From NCBI GenBank assembly GCA_959347315.1, contig OY365809.1, positions 1,883,439-1,947,438 of the forward strand: a stretch of DNA of 64,000 nucleotides, read 5' to 3'. The notes under the pieces were generated by a model. It ran no database searches, had not been told where the DNA came from, and saw nothing but the letters and a program-made list of their open reading frames with translations. Positions 55,620-64,000 of this stretch are shown one piece after another (position 1 is the stretch's first letter; every line of letters starts with the position of its first letter). Source of the stretch: Bimastos eiseni (Eukaryota; Annelida; Clitellata; Crassiclitellata; Lumbricidae). The translations under genes were made by a program, and so were the position numbers.

Positions 55620-56020
55620 TTAGACGGGCATACTTAATAATATACAACACAGATACTACGCTCTCACGTACATAAATGCAATAATGCATACTTAAATTAC
55701 GCATGCATGCATAAATTATATGCATACTATACACATATACATACAAACATATACACACACATACACGCATGCATAAAAAACCATACATACATACATTACA
55801 TATATATGTATATACATATTCACAAATTAAACATGCATACATAGCCTACATAAATTAATGCATACAAACATCTTTACATGCATAAACACATGCGTGCATA
55901 CATGCATATGTAAATTATACATGCATAAACTATATAATTAATGTGTACACACAAACAAGTATATACATATATGCATTGTATGAAAGTACTTGCATACACA
56001 CGTGCAAACACACATACCAA
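55620..56020. repeat. Degenerate CATA/TGCATA-rich sequence
   Basis: ACATACATACA, ATGCATACAT and TATACATA words throughout. Confidence 0.7.
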
Positions 56021-56448
56021 ATACACACCTTCGAATATGGTATCAATGTGAATATATTTTACCCATAATTTGCCACAATATGTTATAAGAGGCATACGCT
56101 ATCGGAACATAGAGGTTGGCATTTGCAGTGTCCCAGTCTATGAAGCGTCTGTCAGATATGACGAGTGAGGTCAACGAGAGATGATGCGATGAGATTATAG
56201 GGCAGAGTCATTGAAGAGCCTCGTCAACAGCATAAGCTGAAGCGACACCATGCGGTCAGTAAACAACGAAAGACATCAGTGAGTGGCGCCTCCTCTCGAC
56301 ATGCCTGGTGGCGCGTGCCGCTCAATATTATCATCGGATAATAACCTCCATCAACATACATATTAATACATATCGATATATAAAGATATGTTTTATATAT
56401 ATATATATATTAAACATTAACACAGATTTTCTATACTAGTATACGAAA

Positions 56449-56486
<38 letters not shown>

Positions 56487-57021
56487 TATTTATCGATTAG
56501 TGAAGCTTTATATAATATAATAAATGAAGCTTTATAGTGCGCCATATAGGAAATATATTTGTATTAATACATATTAAGTTAACACAAATTTTTATTCAAA
56601 AACAGTTATATACACACATATATTTATACCTATCTATAAATGCATATCTATACATATTAATATATAATAATATTTACCATAAAGTCGAAAAGACAAGATA
56701 GAACTATCAGATAGTTGGTCTAAGCAAGGTTAGTAGGAAAAGTAACAAAGGAAGACAAGGCTACGATTGATAGACATATCAGAAACGAGGACTTAATATC
56801 ATTTGGACTAACATCAAAGGGAAACAATTTAACAAAGGCGCATAGGCCTACTAATTATAAGGTTACGTTTACTTTATGCTTCTAAATGCCGTTGACATAT
56901 GTTGGTGAATTCAATTTCTCAAGTAAAAAACTGGTTCGTTTTTGTTCAGACTCTTTTGGTGTGTTGAGTGAGAAGGCACCCAGAGAAAAGGTTTATTGGT
57001 TTCGTCAATAATTAAGGATAT
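56021..57021. other. No gene seen; AT microsatellites
   Basis: TATATA runs near 56395-56411 and 56454-56480. 56100-56340 is a GC-richer unassigned patch. Confidence 0.4.
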
Positions 57022-57974
57022 TAGATGGATGGATCTAGAGTTTAACGACCGCTTTCTGCAACAATTCCCGTAGTGTTGTTTTAATAATGTTTTAATTTTA
57101 GTTTTAGTTTTAGATATGATTGTTTCTCAATTATAGTTTTAGCTTTCGTTGTAGTTTCTATGTCTCAATTATAGTTTTAGTTAGTTTTAATTTTGTCAAT
57201 TATAGTTTTAGTTAGTTTTAATTTTGTCAATTATAGTTTTAGTTAGTTTCAGTATTGTCAAATAAAGTTTTAGTTTTAGGTTGCTGATTTTAGTTTATAT
57301 AAGCTAACTATAGTTTAGCCTAAGTATGCTAGTTACAGCTTCAGTATTTAATATCAATTTAAGCTATAGCAATTATTCAATAATTCTTTAATTCCAATTA
57401 AATACTAATCGATCGTCAATGGTAGACCATAATTAATATGGTCTACAATTGACATTTGTCACACGTGAGGCCAAAGACGGAGAAATGAATATACCAACAT
57501 TATTGAATTAATTAAGTGAACTTTTCGCAGTAAGTGTGGTACATTTTGGCTAAATAAAAATATAGGATTCGAATTCGCGGTAAACGGTAACCGGAAGTAG
57601 ACGCATCTCATTCTCCTCGTGTGTCTTAAAAGATCAACTGCATGGTATAACGTCGCATCGCCTGCAAAATTATGTGCAAATCATGGAAACAACGAATAGG
57701 CGACTAAGATAAGAACATTTTCAAGCAGAAATATTTGTTTTGTTCCGGCTAAATAACGTTTTAGCTTTCGTTGCATCTATTTTCATTTCGTTTAAGTCTT
57801 AATTGTAGCAAATTTCTTTTTAGTTTTAGTTTTCGCTGGTTTCACAATTTAGTTTTAGTTTCAGTTTTCGTTAGCGGAGACGTTTAAATTTCGTTAATTG
57901 CCATATTCGTTTTGGTTTTCGTTAACGAAAACAACACTAAATGGCCGTTGCAATCGTCAGAAATTTAACTGGGA
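57022..57974 (+). repeat. Family B repeat split by a transposon
   Basis: The left half, TTAGATGGATGGATCTAGAG then TTTAACGACCGCTTTCTGCA, ends at 57070. The right half, AATGGCCGTTGCAATCGTCA then GAAATTT, resumes at 57940. The two halves together match intact family B copies. Confidence 0.72.
57071..57939. mobile_element. hAT-like non-autonomous element (869 bp) inserted in family B
   Basis: Perfect 12-bp inverted termini TAGTGTTGTTTT (57071-57082) and AAAACAACACTA (57928-57939). Flanking AATTCCCG (57063-57070) and AATGGCCG (57940-57947) agree at 6 of 8 bases, fitting a worn 8-bp target duplication typical of hAT elements. Subterminal regions are rich in TTTAGTTTTAG, and 57155-57250 holds three copies of a ~32-bp AGTTAGTTTTAATTTTGTCA-type unit. 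No transposase frame. Confidence 0.8.
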
Positions 57975-58062
57975 GGAGGCAGCAGACGGAGGCTTTCGCA
58001 TTAAGTCGCAGAGATATTCAAGAGCTTTACCTTGTTGAGTTCTAACGACAGAGACGAGTACA
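57975..58062 (-). mobile_element. L2-like LINE fragment
   Basis: AGAGATATTCAAGAGCTTTA, CCTTGTTGAGTTCTAACGAC and GAGACGAGTAC align with 13996-14086 inside the L2 copy at 13.7-14.5 kb, in the same orientation, at about 80% identity by eye. Confidence 0.65.
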
Positions 58063-58109
58063 TTACATTGTTATTAATCCACAGTTTAACGTCGTAATAT
58101 GACATCTAT

Positions 58110-58200
58110 GGTCGCTGACGACAATTTGAAACATGTACAGTACAGTGATAATAAATTCATAGCGTCCAAAAGACATAATTCATAACTGTCTGAACTTTAA
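58110..58200 (+). repeat. Family G repeat
   Basis: GACGACAATTTGAAACATGT, ACAGTACAGTG and AAATTCATAG as at 5764. Confidence 0.55.
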
Positions 58201-59039
58201 ACTAATGTTAATTGCTTTACACATAAATAATAACGGATTAACATCATCTATAATACATGTCATGTGGTATCTCATGCAAATGTAACAATATTTGCAACAA
58301 TATTTGGATCAAGAAATGTTCAAAATAAAACAAATTGTGTATGACCAATCACTAAGTACATTTATCTAATCATCACACCTTCAAAGAATTTTTGGTTTGG
58401 AATTGTGCCAAAATGTTCTTATTCTATTAAAAAATATTACAGAAATAATGTAAGTCTATACTATTTATTTATCATATTATACCAAGTGATATTATACAGT
58501 GAACTACATCTTTGCATAGATTTTAACTTACTCACTATAACTTTCTAATACAACTCTATTAACATTTGTCATATATGCAAATACATGTATGAAATGACTC
58601 AAATGAGGTCAATATTAATTATCACATGTTTGTATAAGTATTTAATTAACACAATCAATGCAAGGTATTTGAAATAAAGATATTTTTAAATCAAAAGCAT
58701 TTGCCATTCTACAGCATCTATTACTAAGTCTTAATTCAGTGCAAAACGTTTTAAAGATATTTACAGACTGTAGCTATGCATAATGTTTACAAAGATCACC
58801 CCACTCAATTCCCTCACCTGACATACACAATTGTCAATAACTTCAATCCAAAAGAAACAAAACAAGACCGTAGTAACTATCGCACATTTTAACAATTAAT
58901 TTTCATTCATCAAAAACCAAAAAACTAAATTTGTTTAGGACTACATTTACACAAAAGTTTTCCCATACTGATAAGGTTTACAAGCATTTAAACTTTACTT
59001 TGCATACAACCATCACTTAGTAAATTCTTTGTATTAAAA
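58201..59039. other. AT-rich, no gene seen; possible LINE 3' UTR
   Basis: Lies directly 3' (minus strand) of the next LINE fragment and could be its trailer. Confidence 0.35.
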
Positions 59040-59640
59040 TCCATTTGATATAATATGCATGAATCTTTTAATGTGCTAGAGATATTTCTCTTTTCTACAA
59101 TCTAATAACAAATGGTTAATATTTTCTGTGACATTACACAAAGTACAAAGTCCAGTTTCATGTTTCTTAACAAGAAGAAGTCTTTCATTTAAATTTACTT
59201 TTCCTAATCTTAATCTTGATATTTGAACCTCTTTCTTTGTATTTGGGTCAGTGAATTTTAAGCACGTGTCCACCACAGGACAAATATATTTATAATGCTG
59301 ACCGTTGGAATCACTGTCATATTCCCTCTGCCATTCATTAACTACACGAGATTTTTTAATGGAAAAGATTTCTTGTAATTCTAAATAATTTATTGAATTT
59401 GTAATAGGCTAATTAAGAGATTGTTTTGCTAAGGCATCTGCTTTTTCATTACCTAGTATATTAACATGACTAGCAATCCAAATTAAACATATGTTACTCA
59501 TCTGATTTTGATTCATAGCTACCATTGTTTCCTGTAAAAGGAGTGGTCTAAAGTGTGAATAGTTACTTTACTAGAAAGAAGAGCTCTCTAGCAGTCTTAA
59601 AATAAATTAATTGCGTAAGAGGCATGAGAGAAATTTTATT
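59040..59640 (-). mobile_element. LINE C-terminus with RNase H-like remnant
   Basis: The minus strand encodes ICLIWIASHVNILGNEKADA then LAKQSL (the W-PSHVGI-GNE-AD end of a LINE RNase H domain), a TAA, and after a further stretch the open frame 59276-59076 with ISRLRLGKVNLNERLLL and CTLCNVTENINHLLLDC, the usual post-RNase H C-X2-C...H-X4-C motif. RNase H-bearing LINEs belong to I/R1-type groups, so this differs from the L2 copies. The copy is truncated and stop-containing. Confidence 0.8.
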
Positions 59641-60080
59641 GGCAACAATGTGACAAATTTCAGGTGTGCAACAACGCAAATACCGAAGGATGCATGATAT
59701 GACGGCCAGAGAATGCGCTAAAAATATCTACGACAAGTTAGAATATAAAAATGTTTACTAAGAAGAACCCAGAACCGACGCTCCAAGGGGAAGCCGTGTC
59801 TAACTTGGGGAGCAGCAGGGGAAAGCGGTATAGACAGGGACAACACACGCACCCAGGTATACAAAGGAAAACGTCGGCAACTATTGCTATTGAACAATAC
59901 TTGTCACGAGAAAGATCAGCCAGCAATTAGACACCTTTAAATCGTTTTTTACAACTCTTATATAAATTGAATCTTCGTTCAAATGTTGATTACACCGGTT
60001 TTGCTAATCACTCCATTGATTACGAAAATGGATATATAACCCTTTAAATGCTATTTTAAGGGGCACTCACGGATAAAAAG
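59641..60080. other. No gene seen
   Basis: TTAGACACCTTTAAATCG at 59926 is the recurrent motif. The minus frame at 59738-59926 has no domain. Confidence 0.4.
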
Positions 60081-60160
60081 ATGGCATGGATCCAGAGTTC
60101 AACGAATAACCCTAATCGTATACAACAATTAATTTGGCATATTACGGTTCAATTAGCATC
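60081..60160 (+). repeat. Family B repeat, diverged
   Basis: ATGGCATGGATCCAGAGTTC, AACGAATAACC and TTGGCATATTACGG. Confidence 0.5.
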
Positions 60161-60734
60161 GCTCGACCACGTTTAAGAAGCGGAGACCCAGCGCTGTCGT
60201 AACCCATTAACATTTTCCATTAACATGCCATATTGCGATACGTACTAACTGCTTTAATTATGATTTCCACTGGCTGTTGACACGTGAAAAATCACAGTTC
60301 ATTCTTAATGTTAGCCTTACATTACACGATGTATTACTCAAACAGGGTTTATATTATGCGAAGAACTTTTGGCCTCGAACGTTATTTTTCAGTGTTTTGA
60401 GAGACCGAAGTTTCATCCGCAGAAGGTCCAAAAATTCACATTTACCCACTAAGTTTCCTGCTTTAATGATAATTGATGTAATTATACTTTTCCTACGTGT
60501 GCTACCGATGAAGATGTATAATCATGTTTGACTGGCTTTACCGTTTCTTTGGCATAATATAGATTTGCGTCACCATCCTTCTATGTCTCACTTTAGACGG
60601 CTTTTAATTAATCCGATTAATATAATTTGACGCCATACATATTTAGTACCACGTTAATATATTTTTATACATTATTTGATCTAATAATTTAAAAGGCCGC
60701 ATGTCAAGTCATAGTTACATTGGTCAAAGCGAAT
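60161..60734. other. No gene seen
   Basis: The 84-codon frame at 60277 has no domain. Confidence 0.4.
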
Positions 60735-60805
60735 AGGCCGTGTGTCATGCGCCTCTGCGAAAGAGAGCGTGAGGTCTGCGGTTCGATTCCCGATGCTGGA
60801 TTATT
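60735..60805 (+). repeat. tRNA-like sequence, probable SINE head
   Basis: A perfect B box GGTTCGATTCC (60780-60790) is preceded by GCGTGAGGTCTGC. The 5' half gives only a weak A box (TAGGCCGTGTG) and no convincing acceptor stem. Confidence 0.4.
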
Positions 60806-60952
60806 TCATAGATTTAAATTTCGGGCTATTACGTTCCTTGCATGGACACCTCAAATGGCGTGGGGGTCATTCAATTGAGCGAACGGGGGTGAAGGATCTT
60901 ACCCCATAAAACACTCAGTGAAAATTGAACACGGTCGTTTTGCTTGTTGCCC
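60806..60952. other. No feature seen
   Basis: May be the body of the SINE whose head is at 60735. Confidence 0.25.
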
Positions 60953-61049
60953 AGATGGATGGATCCGGGAGTTTAACGACCGCTTTTGACAACAAAGGCT
61001 GTTGCAGTCGACAGAAATTCGCTTGGCATATTGCAGCACTAACAGCTCA
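60953..61049 (+). repeat. Family B repeat, near-consensus
   Basis: GATGGATGGATCCGGGAGTT, TAACGACCGCTTTTGACAAC and GGCATATTGCAGCACTAACA. Confidence 0.75.
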
Positions 61050-61257
61050 TTTTTTGTACTCTTTTTATACTCGCCTTAAAACTATTCTTTTCACACGTGC
61101 CAGGATCGGGACCGCTCCTGAGTAGTAGCCTTGGAGGGGCGTTATTTAAATCTTCGTAATGAATTAATGAACGAACGAATGAATGAATGAATGAAGGAAG
61201 GAACGAACGAACGAACGAGCGAATGAACGAACGAACGAACGAATGAATTAATGAATA
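61048..61257 (+). mobile_element. L2-like LINE 3' end with GAAT/GAAC tail
   Basis: FYTRLKTILFTRARIGTAPE before a stop at 61126 matches the L2 C-terminus. GGGGCGTTATTTAAATCTTC follows and then a GAAT, GAAG, GAAC, GAGC tetranucleotide tail (61158-61255). It abuts family B. Confidence 0.75.
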
Positions 61258-61499
61258 CATAGGTTCGCTGTATAAAATGGCGATACATTATCATTTTGCA
61301 TCCAATAATCGAGAATTATTGCCAGAAATGTGTTGATTGATTCATACAGTAATTGTTTATTTGATTTGGCGATCAGTAGAGTTCAAGGTTTATCCACACA
61401 CTGCAATACTATGTATATATAGGGCAAACTTATTAATTAAAAGAGGTGTCTAATCAGATTGAACTTGAGTTGCGTTGCCCTCCTCTTAATCTTTCTTCA
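61258..61499. other. No gene seen
   Basis: AAGAGGTGTCTAATCAG at 61441 is the recurrent motif. Confidence 0.4.
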
Positions 61500-61680
61500 G
61501 CACCTGCCTTAAGTCTGTCTCCGTGTAAATCTGCCTGTCACTCTACATATCTGTGTCTATATATATCTGACTATCTATGACTGTCTCTATTTCAATCAAT
61601 CTACATTATCAATTTATGTCTGTCTGTCTCTGACTGTCTTTCTTTCTGTCTGTCTGTATCTGTCTCTGTCCCTTCTTCCA
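61500..61680. repeat. Interrupted CTGT/TCTA microsatellite
   Basis: CTGTCTGTCTCTG words with many substitutions. Confidence 0.7.
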
Positions 61681-61699
61681 CATTTATGGGAAAATTCAT

Positions 61700-62040
61700 G
61701 ATTTCTTTTCCTCCATCGCCTAATTAAATCAATTGCCTCTGCGATGGCGTCCTATCTTCCCGCCAAATCGACGCTCTATGTGCGATTATTAATCGTCGTT
61801 TGTCGCTCTATCTGATATTAATAATCGTCGTCGGTTGGAGTCTAGCCATGACACCAGGACGTCACTTACAGCGCCTTATCTCCAGTCAGCCGACGTGATC
61901 TCGACTTGATTACGTCGAGAATTGACTAATTAAATCGTGGTCCATACGAGCGACAAAGGCCCTCTAGCAGGCGGCTGAATGATCATCTACATCCGGTGTG
62001 GTGTGTGATTGATTCCCGCTTAAAACTGACCCACCTGTTC
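61700..62040. promoter_or_regulatory. Candidate regulatory element rich in homeodomain-type sites
   Basis: Non-repetitive. CTAATTAAATC occurs twice exactly (61720-61730 and 61926-61936), with CGATTATTAATCG (61783-61795) and ATTAATAATCG (61817-61827) between. CAGGACGTCACTT holds a CRE-like half-site. Clustering of TAAT cores outside repeats is the only evidence. Confidence 0.25.
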
Positions 62041-62357
62041 AAAGTTTCGCACAACATGTGATTTTTTTAAAGTACCTCGGCTAATATTATTTCTTAGTAC
62101 GAGTTGAGCCTAACAATTGTAAAAGTTTGACAACGTCTTAAGGCATTGAAGGATGTTGATTTTTTCGGAAATAATTTAAATGAGCTTTCACTCTTGAAAT
62201 GAGAATATTTTGTTTCATTGTTATTTATTTGTCCCAATGAGTATTGTCCAAAGTTGATTATTTCAAAAACATCTTATAGTTAGCATGATCGTATTTTATG
62301 TTTCTGTCAATTAAAATGTGTTAATCAGGCATTTATTGGAATGATGGAATTACGTGT
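62041..62357. other. No gene seen
   Basis: AT-rich. Confidence 0.4.
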
Positions 62358-62440
62358 AGGATGAATTAAACGACAGCTTATCACGACAACAGAAATCGTT
62401 GCTGCATGCAAAATATTTTAGCATATTGCAACAGTTCTCT
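62358..62440 (+). repeat. Family B-like repeat, diverged
   Basis: GGATGAATTAAACGACAGCT, ACAACAGAAATCGTTGC and GCATATTGCAACAG. Confidence 0.45.
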
Positions 62441-62483
62441 TTTTCAAGGATTGATTGGTAGCAGCAATTAACGATTTGTGGGA

Positions 62484-62556
62484 GAACCAATATCAGCGCC
62501 GTCCTCCTTTTTTATCCAGGTGTGGAACTAGCACTGCCAAAGTACGAACAGTGGTG
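62484..62556 (+). repeat. Family A repeat, first of a tandem pair
   Basis: AATATCAGCGCCGTCCTCCT, TTTATCCAGGTGTGG and CACTGCCAAAGTACGAACAG. Confidence 0.65.
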
Positions 62557-62566
62557 GATTTCGTAT

Positions 62567-62680
62567 AGTTGCAATTTCAATCCTACGACACTGTGTGATG
62601 ACCATCGACGTATATTTGGTGATGACAAGGTCATTATTAATCCATGCTTGGGACTGATGGTGTCTGAGTGCAAACGATGA
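62567..62680 (+). repeat. Family A repeat, second of a tandem pair
   Basis: GTTGCAATTTCAATCCTACG, ACACTGTGTGATGACC and TGCTTGGGACTGATGGTGTC. Confidence 0.6.
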
Positions 62681-63624
62681 CTTTGGACGTAGCTTGAAGT
62701 AATCTGAATCTTACAGGTTGAAGCGAATTTATGAATATATGACATTCGGAAGAGGATTGAAGTAGAGTATCCTCCCTCTTTCGATGGGTCTATAAGTCGC
62801 GAGCCCTCAGGACTGTAACCTGTAGGGGCGCTATTGCTATATATACCACAGTGATGTATAAATTAGTAAATGGTAACTTATAAGCAGAAGTTGTCTGTAA
62901 AATCTGCACTGCTATATCCTCAATTCGTCACACAAATAAATAGTAAAATGTTGATAATAATCATTGTTTCATATTGGGATGCAAAATAATGTCCCCGTAC
63001 TGGTCACGTGAGTCAATGACAATCGTTTCCAGGATAACGTTTCGATCTGATCGAATATGACACCACACCATCAACGGCCATTTTGACACACATAATGACG
63101 AATGACGCAGCGAGGGTAGTATGGGGCGCCGACGACTGGCTAATTTAATCAGGATCTCACGAGTTTCCAGGACAGCTCTCTACGGTCGAGTGTCATCTTT
63201 CGCGGGGCGATTAAGGACGCCCATGGGTGATGGCAGGACCCTCCCTTCACTCTCCACCCTACCCTCTCCAGGAAAACTCGATATTCTCCCGCTTAACAAA
63301 GCCTCCGGGAACAATGGACTGACGGGCTGTGATTCGGTCTCGCGCAGGCCGCAGCACGCCTTTGTGTTCGTGCGCTTATGTCAACTGGCCAACTGTTACG
63401 TTAATTCAACAAAGCGCTCCTAGCGACGGAGGGAGGAACTAGCGATGGCTTATAATCCACGTTTGAAGAAATGGTGATGTATCGGTCGGTGTCGAAGGCG
63501 CTAATTTGTCTGGTTTTAGACCACGAGGTTCTTGTGTGGACTGCGCGTCAGCAAAGAAATCACTAAATGACCAATTAATTCGTGAAATTTATTGATTTAT
63601 TCAGCCATGGGTTTGGCTATTAAG
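62681..63624. other. No supported gene
   Basis: A 100-codon ATG frame at 63121-63423 in a GC-richer patch shows no domain and no splice evidence, so it is not called. Confidence 0.35.
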
Positions 63625-63860
63625 TGAATGAATAAATGAATGAATGATTGAATGAATGAATGCACTAATTATTGAATATGGAAAGGACTGGGTTAGCGAA
63701 CGAAAGAAATATATAATTGTTTGCACGAATGAATGATTGAATGAACGAATGAACGAACGAACGAGCGAGCGAGTGAGTGAGTGAGTGAGTGACTGGCTGG
63801 CTGGCTGGCTGGCTGACTGACTGACGAACGGATGGATGAATTAATGGATGGATGGATCTA
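63625..63860. repeat. Tetranucleotide repeats drifting through successive units
   Basis: GAAT blocks at 63625-63662. From 63725 GAAT passes to GAAC, GAGC, GAGT, GGCT, GACT and GGAT in neighbouring homogeneous blocks. Confidence 0.85.
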
Positions 63861-64000
63861 TGGATGAATCACTGAACCAATGAATGATTGGTTGGATCAA
63901 TAATAATATCGTTGTTTAATGCTTGAACCGACATACGACAGTATGATTACAAGTACACTGTGAACCAATGATGACAGGTTACTACAGAAGTCGAATTTAA
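63861..64000. other. No feature seen at the window end
   Basis: Non-periodic. TTGTTTAATGCTTGAACCGA near 63912 resembles the TTTAACG-type repeat heads only faintly. Confidence 0.3.

Noticed and set aside
60735..60805. Functional tRNA gene
   Set aside because: Perfect B box only; no convincing A box or acceptor stem.
63121..63423. 100-codon ATG frame
   Set aside because: No domain; a chance open frame in a GC-richer patch is plausible.

Overview
The window is animal (metazoan) nuclear DNA, not microbial. It is AT-rich and full of microsatellites, minisatellites, 5'-truncated LINE tails, SINE-like repeats and small terminal-inverted-repeat transposons, and its one clear gene is split by a spliceosomal intron with GT/AG borders. 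The repeat mix (L2-type LINEs, tRNA-headed CORE-SINE-like elements, hAT-like MITEs, short repeats starting with TTTAACGAC) suggests an invertebrate, perhaps a lophotrochozoan such as a mollusc. That last step is inference and the species cannot be named from the sequence.

The only gene I can support is a complete nanos homologue on the + strand. It has coding exon 1 at 20746-20949, a phase-0 intron at 20950-22771 and coding exon 2 at 22772-23335. The predicted protein is 255 residues: a His/Gln/Ser-rich start, an acidic and basic middle, and the diagnostic pair of CCHC zinc fingers. A plausible core promoter, a leader without upstream ATGs, and a 3' UTR with a poly(A) signal surround it. Nanos proteins act with Pumilio as translational repressors in the germ line.

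1-20.4 kb holds LINE 3' fragments at 1, 5.3, 8.4, 13.7, 14.6 and 17.0 kb, many copies of a ~100-bp repeat (family A), family F repeats, CORE-SINE-like copies, a near-perfect 81-bp palindrome and several simple repeats. 20.4-26 kb is the nanos locus, followed by three local minisatellites.

26-48 kb is gene-poor. It contains LINE remnants, MITEs at 31.2, 31.7, 34.3 and 37.5 kb, an 860-bp CTGT/CT array, more family A copies and a 37-bp minisatellite with three-monomer higher-order structure. 48-64 kb carries degenerate minisatellites, a polypurine tract, a pure (AGGC)~148 array, a hAT-like element nested in an older repeat, a LINE fragment with RNase H-like sequence, and a non-repetitive stretch at 61.7-62.0 kb rich in homeodomain-type sites.

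Apart from nanos the window behaves as repeat-rich intergenic DNA. Most long open frames lie in simple repeats, where tetra- or hexanucleotide periodicity leaves every frame open, or are shadows of nanos exon 2.
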